DNA from: Brugia malayi
Taxonomy: Eukaryota > Nematoda > Chromadorea > Rhabditida > Onchocercidae
Reading direction: 5' to 3'
Assembly (NCBI RefSeq): GCF_000002995.4
Contig: NW_025062476.1
Coordinates: 13,573,001 to 13,637,000 of the forward strand
DNA: 64,000 bases
In this document: one piece after another, positions 24,301-36,797 of the stretch
How the letters are laid out: each line of letters opens with the position of its first letter
Position numbering within the stretch: position 1 is the first letter of the stretch
Made by a program: the position numbers and the translations under genes
The notes under the pieces: model-generated
Databases searched by the model: none
Seen by the model: the letters and a program-made list of their open reading frames with translations, nothing else
Told to the model about the DNA's origin: nothing

Positions 24301-26595
24301 ATTGATGACAGGCATATCGTTATAGAAAGATATACAAAAAACCTACAAAATGATTTTTCATTCGCATGCACAAAAAGGGTATCAAATGATCCGACAACTG
24401 TATTCCAATCTTTGGAGAGCAACAACAGTTTCTCGCCACTATCATTTATACTCGTAAAAGCTTTTATTTCATCCCAAACTTGAATATAATCGAATCGGAC
24501 ATTTGTAGATATTCTATCACAATCCATTAACAATCCAGTCATTTGCTCTACAATTACAACAAAATAAACATTTCCTCTAAAATCAACATCTCTTCTTAGC
24601 GTATCAGACTTAAATGAAACAGCATACCATTTTCTTCAGCCTCTACTTTATTATTCTCGCATGATATTCCATTTCTCGTAAAACCTAAGATGTAATGACG
24701 CTTGCCATAAATTCCGCGATTAAGACTGAATTTTAATATTGAAATTTCGGATGGTATCATCCGCTTACTGGAGCTGTCTTCATAATAAATATTCGCTGTC
24801 ACAACTATAATCTCCGATTTATAGAAAAAATCTTTCTTGCTTTCGCATTCTGCAACATGAAAATATTGTCATTCAAAATACACTGTGAAACTTAACAATA
24901 AATGATTGCAAAAAATTTTAAAAAAAAAGTAAATGAATCATTTCAGTGCTTAACGTTATTATATCGATTTACGTCTCAATCAAAGAATTATTTCATTTCT
25001 GTGTAAACAACCTTTCTGTGTAAATCTCCATTGATAGTGATCGATGAATTTTTTTCGATCATTTTCACGTTTTGCTTCAAAATCATCACCAATTCCAGCA
25101 AAATACTAAAAACTAATGCCACATTTCATAAAAAAAAAAAAGGAGAAAACCGAGCTTTTAAATTTGAAAAACTGCTTGAAAGACTAAGTTATGATATCAT
25201 TTTTGAGAGTTAAATAACACACACAAAAAAAAAAAAAAATCCAAAACAATGAATAGTAACGATACATCAACAGACAAAACTTTCGATTCCTAATGAAAGT
25301 TGACTTATTGAGAATCTCATATTTTAGTTTCATAAGCTTACTTTACGCGAATATTGATCAATTTCATCGTAACGAAATGACGACAGTTTAGTCTTTGACT
25401 TCGAATTTCCTGACGTACAAGGTTGCGAGAAATCTGCTGGCTTAAAAAGAAAGTATATATAAGCAAGGTAATAAGTACAGATGGTTGTCTGCAAGAAACA
25501 TCGAATAATTTGTAACATTTCAAAATATCCGCAGAGAGTTTAACATACGAAAAAGACAACTAACAGATTTTCACGGCATATATTACAAAGCTTGAAAAGG
25601 CAACTTTATAACTGAAGTAAACATTCTGATCCGAACTAAAATTTTGAAAACTAAATTAATACTTAAGTCAAAGGGGAAAAAAACCCTAATACTACTATAA
25701 CGACATCAATTGACTATCTGATCCGGTGTGTTATATTACATTAACAAATCAGCAAACTTAACTATTTCAAGATGAACAGAGGAAATCAAAACAAAAAAAA
25801 AATCCAAATAAAAATCAAAACAAAAAAAAAAATCCAAACAACCTACTTCATGATACCTTCTTCGATGATAATCGAGCCGCTTTAACATTCTTTCATTCCT
25901 TCCCACTTCTGAATTATTATATTCCTTCGCTTTTTTCTTCCATTCTTGTCGTTCCTCATAACTTAAATCCTATAGTAATAGTACCTGTTAATATATATAA
26001 ATTAATCATCCACATCATCATACTTGTCAGTCATTTTTTCACCAGTACAATTAAAATTTAACATCACATATCAGTCTGTCTTATATTAAAACATATATTT
26101 ATTTTATCTATACCAATAAATTATCTAACGCTTTCTTATCGTTAAATAATAACACCAATAAGCAATTAGCATAAAAAAAAAATAAACTATGTCAAATAAT
26201 AATGTTAAAAAAAAAATTGAAAGTATGATCATAAAATAAATGTAATATTCAAAAAAATTTTGTAGTGAATTTTAATATATCAAGAATTCATAAAAATGTT
26301 TTAACATACACCAACATATTCATTAATAAAATAAACTGCAGCAATAAATTATAGCATGTGATAAAACATCTGACAACACACCGATAAAATTTCACAAATT
26401 TCAACAACAATATTACATTAAATAATAAATTTTTTAATGATAAAAATACAAACATACAGTCCAATGAGGCATTCCAAAATGCATCAAATCTAATGGTCCT
26501 ACTCGTCTACCCAATTCACGTTGCAATTTCGGTTTAATAAAATGTTCCATAAACATCCAGTAACCACTCTGCTTATCATTTGCTCCTTTTCCCAT
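21366..26595 (-). CDS. MAEL: Maelstrom-like protein, HMG box plus MAEL domain
   Basis: Fourteen exons: 26458-26595, 25847-25969, 25342-25440, 25012-25105, 24628-24849, 24347-24547, 23859-24108, 23484-23582, 23072-23374, 22273-22818, 21914-22031, 21726-21751, 21595-21668, 21366-21475; 800 residues. An HMG-box-like region (about 8-75) has GYWMFM near its start, HWT near 44-46 and EERQEWKKKAKEY near 51-63. A MAEL domain follows (about 155-400): IPSEISILKFSLNRGI matches LPCEIGCVKYSLQEGI of human MAEL, and C350, H353, C367 and H373 lie in a CDFH...CSLFAAHKA block like the family's Cys/His signature. Maelstrom acts with Piwi-piRNA silencing in germ cells of insects and mammals. About 400 Ser/Asn-rich C-terminal residues are extra. 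Exons 11 and 12 rest mainly on phase, since their splice signals are weak. Confidence 0.78.
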
Positions 26596-27096
26596 CGTAT
26601 TTTTGTTGTTGTTGTTGCTTACTACCTGATAATAAATGCTCTTGAAAAATGATGAAAATAATTACATAACTTTTTTTTTTTTTTAAAATTAAACGAATAT
26701 ATATTTTAAAGGAAACCAAAATAAAGAATATATATTAAAATCAAAATAACTGGCAAAATATTTGATTTAGATCAAATTTAAAAATGACTGGTATTTTATT
26801 TAAATAATATTCATTTAATTAAAATATATCTATCTGTAGGATCTTCTTAATACCTTCTTAATATTTGTTAAAGGTAAAAAATTGATAAATTTAACTAGAA
26901 TGACAAAGTGATAAAAGGACTGAATTAATGCGTATGAGTAAACAAAATTTGCAAAACAAAGAGAAACCGATGAGCAAAACCAGAAAGAGACTAAGACAAA
27001 ACTTAACAGAGTATGAATTGTGGCCCGGCTATTAAATTTGAGACCATCAAATGCAAAAATGCAGAATAACGCTTGGCAATAACGTTTGCTTGGTTT

Positions 27097-27113
27097 ACGT
27101 GTACGTGAGCGTG
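27097..27113. promoter_or_regulatory. clustered CGTG motifs
   Basis: Three CGTG cores occur within 17 bases (ACGTG, ACGTG, GCGTG). The A/G-CGTG core is the known hypoxia-response element core bound by HIF-type bHLH-PAS factors. Binding here is inferred only from sequence and position in a divergent promoter. Confidence 0.35.
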
Positions 27114-27135
27114 AAGTTATGACGAAGACGTTATC

Positions 27136-27174
27136 AGTATTATCAGATTACATATCAAATAATCTGATAATACT
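27136..27174. promoter_or_regulatory. 15-bp perfect inverted repeat in promoter
   Basis: AGTATTATCAGATTA (27136-27150) and its exact reverse complement TAATCTGATAATACT (27160-27174) flank a 9-base spacer. The arm contains TATCAGATTA; TATC/GATA is a GATA-factor core. It can fold into a hairpin or bind a dimeric factor. Confidence 0.7.
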
Positions 27175-27556
27175 TCGGATAATTTAATGAGATTACAGGA
27201 TGAAATATTAGTTTACATTTGATAAATTAAGCCTTTTAGATCAGATTAGATTAGATTCGTTGATGATATTAAGTGTATTTAATTATTTAATATACATATT
27301 AATGGAAATTTATTTTAATTTATATAATATATATATGTATATGAGATCAAATTCTTTTGGAGAATAACAATAAGAAAGGTTTTGGAAAACTATTATAGCT
27401 TGATAATTTCCCTAATTTGTGCATAAATTATGGTAGAAAGGAATTTTTTCTTCTTATGCTTTATTTTTTTTAAAGTATATCGATTTTTCACTTATAATTT
27501 CATGTCCAAAATAATAATTTGCCTGTTGATTAGCATAATTTTTCCAATTTCGTTTT

Positions 27557-27564
27557 TCTTTTAG
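27557..27564 (+). promoter_or_regulatory. likely trans-splice acceptor of INTS8
   Basis: TCTTTTAG ends 4 bases before the INTS8 ATG at 27569. No upstream coding exon is needed, since the family's N-terminus begins right here, so spliced-leader addition is the likely use. Confidence 0.5.
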
Positions 27565-27568
27565 ATTG

Positions 27569-29970
27569 ATGAATAATTTGAATTTTCTTCGTGAAGAACC
27601 ACCATTAAATTGGCTAGATTATTTTGTTGATCGAAAGAAATTTGGAAAATTTTTAGAAGCTGAAAGATCAGGTAAGAATAACTCTGACTAATTGAGGAGG
27701 TATTTATTTATGTCGTTTTGTGAGAATTTTTTCTTTCAATGAAAAAATTAAATAATTGCAGTGTTTATTTAATCTTGTATTTACTGAATTAAATGGTTGT
27801 TAAAATCTCGCAATATTTGGTTTAATTATTAATCATAAATGTTATTCTATCTCCAAAAAATGAAATAAAATATTTGTTTGCACTTTTATGAAAAGTAATT
27901 TCTCTTTTTTTCTGAGATTCGTACGACATGTTTACTGTCTTTAGTTTTACATAAAAAGCATTTCTTTTTTCATGCTATCTCACATAAATTCATAATGCTA
28001 CAAACCATATTCCTTTTTTTTTTTGGAATTATACAAAGAAAACATTTGTATTTCATTTTCATGTATAAATTATTTAAGTAAAATTTTATGTGCAATCATT
28101 CAGACTGATATTTATTCATTTGCGATGAGACTATTAATTGTTCTGGACGAGATAACTTTTAGAACGGATATCATTGCCCTTTTATATATGTCTGAATTGA
28201 TCTTTTTTGATTCTATCAATAATACCGAGAGGATGGTTGGCAAAATTGCAAATGAAATTTGCAATTTTTAATAATAGTAATTTTGATGAAAGGCAAATAT
28301 GGGAATAAAACATTGCATAAAAAATAAAATGAAATTTTATTTGTTCATTATTATTATTTTTTTTTAATTTTTTTTTAAGATTCCAAGCAGCTATCTGCAT
28401 TGGCAAATCAGTTCACAGATCAGGCTGTGTCAATTGATAAAGAATGTGATATGTTGATACGAAAAGAATACGACGAAGGTTTTTATTCTAGATTTCACTT
28501 TTTTTTTTTTTTTTTTAATGTTGCTATATAGGTTGAATTCTGAATTAATTTACTATAGCAAATTTCTAATATCGTTTTAGAATTATAGATATCCTGTGGA
28601 TATGAAATTGATCTTACTTAAAGAATTCGGATAGACTGTACTATGAAATAGTCGAAATTTTGTGATGATATTAATTCCGGTATAGATTAAGGTTAATTAT
28701 TTTAATCGGGTCGTTTTTTAAAATATGTTTACCACTTCAGAAGATCTAGCATATAACCGATGTAAATCATCTCAGTTATGGATCTGTGCTTTATCATGTT
28801 TTGCATCAGTCAACTGGAATCTTGACCTTATGAAGCAGTGGTATATTTCATCTGGAACTATAACTGTTTCTTTCTTTTGAAATTTTATTAAACAGTAGTA
28901 ACTTTTAGTAGAGAAATATATGACCTACGCAGTGAATTGATTGAAAATGTAGGAATTCGAGTTAATTTATGACTTCGGAAATATATATCGTTAATTTCTG
29001 TGATTACTATAAATAATAAAATCGAGAAACTATTTCTTCGATTTTTTCTTGAAAAAAGAGGATTGTATTGATAGTAGAATGAGAAGGGCACAGGTGTAGA
29101 GGAGATGTTCTGGAATTAACTGTGGTATGTAATACTTACTTCTGAGAGAATTTAAATGTAGTAGTTAGAATTTAAATGTAATAGTTGGTTAATTATAAGC
29201 ATTTAATTTTCAGTTGTAATATTATATCCATGAAAGCTCTTATGAATCGATTGGTAGCATTTTGTTATCCGACGAAAACTATAGTATGTTTACTGATTAT
29301 TTTGAATATAATTTCTGGTTAAAAATTTTTTGGTTTATGAGATAATTAATTCAGTGGATAATGTATGACTTCAAATATACTGCTGTTGAAAAATTGCTTT
29401 CTTTGATTTTTTTTCTTTCCTTAATGAGAAATAATTTGTCATTGATTCCTTAATTTTAAGAATTCGAATGAAGACGTATTATCGGTGTTGATAGAAATTC
29501 ATACAGCATCAAAAATTGAATTTGAGAAGCCCGAGCAACTTTTTGCATGTTGGTTATATGCTACATGGTTACTTAAAGTAGATGTTGATGGTCGCTTTCC
29601 TGAAACTGTTGCAAAACCAACTGTTAGCAATCCGTAAGCTCTCCTTTATGTTATTTCCAATTATTTTTTGAATTATTTAATACAGCTGTATTGTTATAAA
29701 TCTCTCATACTATTCGTACAGCTAAAAATTATTCTTATTTTTGATTTAAAGCTTACCATAACAGTCGTTTATTTCATTTTATCAATAATTCAACTTTATC
29801 TTGCAATTTTTTTAGCTGCATTTTTTTAGGAGTAATAATGTAGAACTCTTCCCATTTTCATTCGAGAATGGAAAAAATTTTCCTTTTAGCAATTGTAGCA
29901 TGTTTAAGCCTACCATTTCTTTTTTCTACTTTTTACTTCAATAATAAAGTGATATTAGAAGTTTTGACTG

Positions 29971-30010
<40 letters not shown>

Positions 30011-30481
30011 AAATGTTGGTATTTACTAGATTTTAAACACTTTCAATAACTTCACAAAAGTATTGAAATTAAATATGGTTTTCTTCTTTTTTTAAGGCTA
30101 AATCAATTTGATGCGAATCTTATGCAAGCGGAACAATTCAAAAATTGTATTACTGATGTTAGTATTTTATTTGACAGTATAGAAATAACGTATGTACTAG
30201 TTAACTGTATGATTAATAATACGTATTTCTTTTATATGTATATTCCGTTTTTATTTATTATATGTATTTCGTTTGTACTTATTACTGTTATTGATAATAG
30301 CTTTAATAAGATTACCTGAATTAGATCAATTGATTTTTTTTACAGTTACGAAGAAGTGCTGAAGGTGCAGAAAAGCTTTTGAAAAGAATGTTAGAAAGTA
30401 GTCGCAAAGTACATATGGTTGTACCTACAAAAGAATGCTTTTTGGAAGCTTTATCAAAGGTTTCAGCTTTTTTAATTTTTC

Positions 30482-30513
<32 letters not shown>

Positions 30514-33500
30514 TTGTATAATAATCCAAAATTACTTCTACTGACATAAACCGGAACAAGTATATATGCTTAGTTCCAATATTGTGAAACTAAAATGATA
30601 TTTAGAAAGTATGCATACATTACTTATTATTAAGTAATATTTGATATTACCGATATGTATGCTTATTCTAAATCTAATAATGAAATATGTTCATATGATT
30701 TACTTTTTGTCGGTTTTATTATGAATGAATATGAATGTTTAATGAAAGTAATATCGGAACCAAATGTTAACCAAATTGTTTACTTTTGTTTATTGTTTAT
30801 TTATGAATGACTTTTACATTTCAGGAACCAAATTTATCCACTGATAATATTTTAAATTTTGGTAACATGCGAATCGCTTCGGTTCCAGTCCTTAATTTTC
30901 AAACAAATAACAGACGATTAGATTACAATTTTTGGACAATGACGGTAATAAATATTTACCAATTTATGTATGTTTCCTTTTCTTTTTCTTTTTTTTTTTA
31001 ATCAAAATAATATAATCACATTTATATTACTATTTGTTTTCAGGTTTTATATTCATTAATGTGCAATCATTTCGCTGCCGGTAAAGTACAAGAAGTAAGA
31101 AATAACTTAGAAAAGGTAATCATTTCAACATGGTTTTAATTGCATTTGACGTATATATATATATATATATATATATAAATGAACTTAAAACACGTTAAAA
31201 CACAGATAAAAATAAAATAGGAAGAATCGTATTATAATTTTATGTACAACAAATATGAATGCATGAAATAATTTGACAACTAATATAAGTATAATTTATA
31301 GATTGTAAAAAATTGGCCAAAATATAAGAAATTTCATATGGATAATGTTGTGTTTGGAATAAATGAAAATGATTTAGCCGGTTACTGTGACGCTTATGGC
31401 ATCACATATTCATATTGTTTTTCTGTTCCACGTTCTCAAAATGAATTAATGTTTGGAACAATCAATGAAAAGGTTTATATTTTCTCAGTTTAGAAAAATT
31501 TAAATTTTAGGATTGTAGTATAAAATTGAAACTAAATAATTTTGAAATTTTATTTTACCTTAGGTATTAAAATGAGCGTTCAAAATAGTTCTTTTCATTT
31601 AGACATTAGATATTTTGGATAGTTATTCATTGGTACATCGATTGGAATGTCAAAGGATTGCTTGTACATCAGAGTCTGCCCTCGTAAATGATATTTTAGC
31701 TGAAAATATTATTTCGGAATATTGCAATGGTTTTCCGGCTACTTTAAGCACATTAACGAAATTGGCAGCAAACAAACCAGTTATTTCTCGTTTGATTACG
31801 GTATCTTTTTTTTTCTTTAAAATTAATTTCCATGGTCAGTGTGTAAAATTGCTCCCTACTTGTAAACTTCTATTTCATGTATATAAGTGAGTTTAATTTC
31901 AAAACTTTACCACTAGTAATTCTAAGCGTTTCATTGCTTTAAATTAATATTTACTGTTGAATTTCATAGACTTGTTTGCGTTTGGTGAAAAGAAATTCAC
32001 AAGCACAGCTAATAAAGGAAGTGACACAGTTTTTATCTACAAAAATACCGAATTTTGTGGAAGAATTTAAAAATGTGAGTTTCTTAAAAAAATTTTATAT
32101 GTTATTTGTGTTTTTGTGCTAAACAATTTTTTTTTTTTTCTTTCTGTATTAAATGTTTTTCATCTTTTTTGCTATTGAGAAAGAAAATTAATTTAGCTTA
32201 TCGTCTTCTGTTCTATTAAGGTGAATCCTGATTGTGAATACCTTAGATATCTCAGAGACATTTCGCGACAGCCAGTACATCCTTTGCCAAACGTTGCTGC
32301 CATTAAAGGTGAGTAATTATTCTCTTGATCATTCTGAATAATTTTTTCAAAAATGGAAAACATTTCTTTGATTTGAATATAAGTTTATTTCTTTATAATG
32401 AAGAAGCTTTCTTGCTGAACTTCTCTCTCTCTCTCTCTCTCTCTGAATGGAACTTGTAAGTGAATGTTGATTATTTTAAGAGTTTTTAAATGGTGGTACA
32501 GATGTTTGGCGTTTGATTATTTCGTTTGATATGAATGAAATAAAATCCTTATTTGCAAAAATGACTGGAAAAATGACTGTTCCTCGTCGTGTAAGTGTTT
32601 ATTGAAATATGCAATTTCTTTTTTTTTTTTTTCTTTTTTTTATCTCTTTCTCCCTCTTTACCTATACATATGGAAAGAAAATTTCAAATATGATAGAAAC
32701 ATTCCTTTTTTCAGTTTCGAATTAGCAGAATGATTGGTGATGTTATGTCAGCAGCTGCTTCACAAGGAAATTTTGAACACATAAATCTAATGTTAGGCAA
32801 ATTAGAGCAACTAGCAGTTATTGGGGTATGTTGTAATTTTCTCCTTTTCAATTTATTCAGCAAATTTATTTTCACTTAGACTTAACTGACATTAAAAAGG
32901 AAAAAAAAAAAAAAAAAAAACATTTTAAGGATGGAACACAATGGCGTACATTTTGCAATGAATGTGTGAAAGAAATGGGACCATTAGGAAAAATTCAGGA
33001 AATACAAGTGCGATTTGCTTTTGATGCTGTTCGAGTTCAGGTAAAATCTGTTAAAATACTTTTTTTTTTTTTGTATATAAATGTTAGATGATTTTTTTTC
33101 TAAATAATTTGTTGCTTGTAAAATGAAATGAATGGAAATAAAAGTGAAGGTTTTCATAACATTTTGAATTTTTAAAATTATCTGAAAATAAATTTAGAAT
33201 CGCAGTAATAAGTTGAAAACTCAGTGCAAAAATTAATTTCATGTGATGCATTTATTAGTTATAAGTAAGGAAATATATATGCTAACTTTCTATTGCTTTA
33301 GATATCATATTGCTAAAGTATGATATCATTGGCAAATTTTTATCACTATTATTATTATTATTATTAAATTATCATTGGAATGACTTGTCAAACAATTAAT
33401 GAAATAAGCCTTATTGCTTATTTTCCATTTCAGTTAGAATGTTGGCATGCGCGATTTTCGAGAGTATCGAGTAATCCTCAGTTTGTTCACGTTACTCAAA

Positions 33501-36500
33501 CACTGAATTCAACAGTGAAAGCATTAATACAGTCATCCATGACGAGTCCCGTAACAATGGGAAAAATGATGCTTCATACAGTGACATTTTTTATCAATAC
33601 TAGCGAATGGGATTTTTTGTTGCGTTCTTTTGTTAAGTAAGTTCATCTGATTCATTAATTTTATTAGTTTATATTATTAATAAGTTTTAATTATTAAAAA
33701 TAACATTACATTTGATTTATTACTGAAAAAAAGTGTTAAAAATAATTTCGATTAATTTGAACACTATTGCAATTCTGCCACATGCACTAATAAATTTTTA
33801 TCTTACATTTGATTTTTATGTTTCTGAAATTCAAAATTTTTTTTTGTTTATGTGCTTCTTTTTCATTTTTAGATTGAAAAGTCCATTCTTGGATGCAGCT
33901 AAAATGATCGCTGCTTATATGACAAGTAATGATCCAACAGTTGCTCGTCAAATTGTCGAAGGTCCCTGGTGGCATGTTATGAATTCAACTTTTCAGGATC
34001 TTTCATCGAATAGGCATGTAATTTTTACAATAAAAATTTGTTTAGCATTTTTATGAACAGTGAATTTTCTAAAATTTTGGTAGATTTCTCACTTCTGCTT
34101 TTTTTTTTTACAAACTGCAACATTTACTATTTTTTTTTTTTTTTTCTTTAGTAAAATAATAAATTGCAGTAAAAGACGAAATGATGGATCATTAGTGCGT
34201 GAGCAAACGAAGCAGCTTCTGACAAGAGTACAATTTTTGGATATGTTACGACTCATCAAAGTATGCTTATAAATTATTGTTTTGATCTATGATGGTATTT
34301 AAATAAATGAAATAAGGATTAAAGGAAATATTTCAAGATAGTTTGTTGTGGTTGTTGTTGTTGTTTTTCTTTTTTTTCTCCTCCAATTGCAATAAATATC
34401 ATTGTAGGAATATCGAACTATATCCTTCCTGATTAGCTTTCTTGGTAAAATGTTTGGTGCAGCTAAAAATGTGGTAAAAATGAGGAAAGAATGTGATGGA
34501 CAAGAAATGAATAAAGATATATTTATTGAACATCCTGACTACTGGCAGTCTAATTTTGAGTAATGTTTATTATTATTGTTATTATAAGGAAACAAACCAT
34601 ATGATTTATCTTAACCATAAATTTACTAACTCCAAATTTCTAAGAATGATTTCTTAGTTTTTAATAGCATAAAATTGATTATTTTAACATGTTTAATAAA
34701 TTTAATTTCAATTAGGTAGCGGATCATCAGTATTACTTAGTCATTCAATGCAGTTTTCAGAAAGTTTTGTTAGCTGATTTTGAAACTGATGAAATAATTA
34801 TTTAGGAGTTAGTTGATTATTCTTAAAAATTATTAATCTTAAATGAATAAAGATTGAAATATCACGAATAAAAGCACTAAGGTGTCTTTTCGAAGAACAA
34901 ACAACCATAAATAGTTTTACAGCCAGAGTATCATTCAGAATATGTTCTAAAATTATTATTTTCAGTAATTTTGCCTTTCAATCTTTTTGGTTTTTTTTTT
35001 TTAGAAAAAAAGGAACTGATGATGAATTTTGCTTCAATTTACCTTTTTTAACAGAATGTCTTGATACGGTATTCAAGAATGCACTAATTGTCAATCCGAT
35101 AAATGCATTCTGGTTGCGATCCTATGCTGATTTTTGCTATGGTAAGCAAAATTATTGAATTTTTCTCTTTTTATGATGCAATTTTTTGTTAACTGTTTTA
35201 TTTGCAATTTCTTTGCATGAATAATTTTAGCTTGCGATAAATTTGCTGATGCTTTGGTTCTTTATATGGAGGCATGTGTAGCTTGCAGTGATTCATTGAT
35301 GAGACCTCTTCCTGATAATGTTGTTGATGATACGGCAAGCTAATTAACTTTTCCTCATTTATTTTGCTCATTAAAATTATGCTAGGATAAGTAGTAAAGT
35401 AATAAAATCTTAAAAGTTATTAGTTTAATATTTGAATTATTTGTTGGATTAAATGATATATGAATAGTATATTGGTGGAATAAATAGAGTAGTCATATAT
35501 CTATGTTAGAGAATATTTTTTTTTTTTTTTTTTTTTGTTACAGTCATTTTTGTTGATAATAGAACTAAGAATATAGGAGTAATTGATGAAGAAGTTAAGT
35601 TTTGGGAAAACATTTTTATTTTCACTTCTGACTTTTTTTTTTTGAAATATATAATTTTTAAAAATTTATCTTAGATGTGGCTCAAAGTTCAGCGATGTTT
35701 ACGAATGAATGGCGCTGAAACTCTGAGTACCTTAATTTGTCAACTTATGCGTAATCCTGTCGAACGTTACGTTCCAACAGCATCTTCTTTACTGGAAACT
35801 CAGGGTGATACACTGGATGCTTGTACAGCCTATTTTCCACTTATAAGTGATATCAATTTGGCTGAATTCATGAGTGGTTAGTATTTTTATTATTATTACT
35901 ATTATTATTTATTATATCATTATTATTTATGATTTATTCGAAACAAATAATTCATTATATTAGTTAAAAGTTAAAACTACATAAGCAGTTTTGCAATTTT
36001 CATTTATTTTTCTATGTAAATTTTATGAAAATTAAAATTTTTTAAATTAATGTAATTGTAGAATTAAACATTAATTGAAAATATCGGTAAGGAGAAATTT
36101 AAACTCAGGAAGCGTTGTTTGATGCATTAAAGTAATCGGTGAAGTTGCACTCTTTATAGATTAAGCATAAATGCAAAATGGCTAATGTATTCTTACTTAC
36201 ATAAATTGATAAGCGGATTATGTCATACACGTAAGTAAAAAGTTGAAAGATTTAGATAAAAATAGAAATTGGATTGTTGTGTATTAGCTTGGATAATGAA
36301 ATTAGTTTTTAGTGGTATAAATGATTAGAAAATATTAATTCTTCATTGGTACATTACTAGAAGCTCTTTAAATCATAATTAATTGTTCTTATTGTTTTTT
36401 GTTTTTCTTGCATTTTGTTGCTATACTTGCAGATGTATACGAAAAGCTTCATCTTCATAAAAAAGAGCAACTGCTGGTATGATGTTTCAATTTTACTATA

Positions 36501-36797
36501 TAGATTGTAAATATTATTTGAAATTATAAAACACAAAATTTTATTTTTAAGAAAAAATTTTGCTATCAATAATTAGAAGTTTAAAATTTTGAAGAATAAT
36601 CTGATTATTATTACAGGAAGTTAATGATGCTTTCTTTTTATCAACCATTTATTCTGTATTTTTTTTTTTTTTTTCAGTTACGAGCAATTTCAGTACCAGA
36701 GATAAATTCTCACAATATGAGCCAACTTGAAAAATTTCGAAGACGTGAACGATTTTTACTTGTTCTTTGTGCTTATGTATTCAGGATACATTGTTGA
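27569..36797 (+). CDS. INTS8: Integrator complex subunit 8
   Basis: INTS8 links the Integrator complex to PP2A and supports snRNA 3'-end processing and promoter-proximal RNA polymerase II termination. Twenty-five exons: 27569-27671, 28380-28478, 28741-28840, 29214-29283, 29461-29633, 30097-30157, 30346-30459, 30825-30944, 31044-31115, 31302-31472, 31603-31800, 31970-32074, 32221-32308, 32502-32590, 32715-32825, 32930-33040, 33434-33636, 33873-34013, 34170-34260, 34408-34559, 35005-35141, 35231-35334, 35675-35876, 36433-36476, 36678-36797; 992 residues (human 995). Family matches: NWLDYFVD at the N-terminus (human CWFEFLLEE), LAGYCDAY (human LAGYCQAC), KDVWRLI (DPWRI), KRRNDGSLV (KRGNDGRV), NPINAFWL...YADFCYA and ALVLYMEACVACSDS (human ALHYYLQAGAVCSDF). 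Exon 19 could instead start at 34152. Two introns appear to have GC donors (34014 and 35335). Confidence 0.93.
29974..30008. repeat. TA repeat in INTS8 intron 5
   Basis: A pure (TA)n run of about 35 bases inside an intron. Confidence 0.9.
31152..31177. repeat. TA repeat in INTS8 intron 9
   Basis: A (TA)n run of about 26 bases inside an intron. Confidence 0.9.

Larger units (their letters stand above)
26596..27568. promoter_or_regulatory. divergent promoter region, MAEL-like / INTS8
   Basis: The start codons of the Maelstrom-like gene (-) and INTS8 (+) face away from each other across about 970 bases. The region holds a cluster of CGTG motifs at 27097-27113, a 15-bp perfect inverted repeat at 27136-27174, and a TTAGA pentamer run near 27236-27258. 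Its middle part (27000-27180) is visibly richer in G and C than the flanks. A shared bidirectional promoter is the simplest reading. Confidence 0.6.

Noticed and set aside
28023..28271. 82-codon forward frame with hydrophobic stretches
   Set aside because: It lies wholly in INTS8 intron 1, has no family match and no splice signals that join it in phase.
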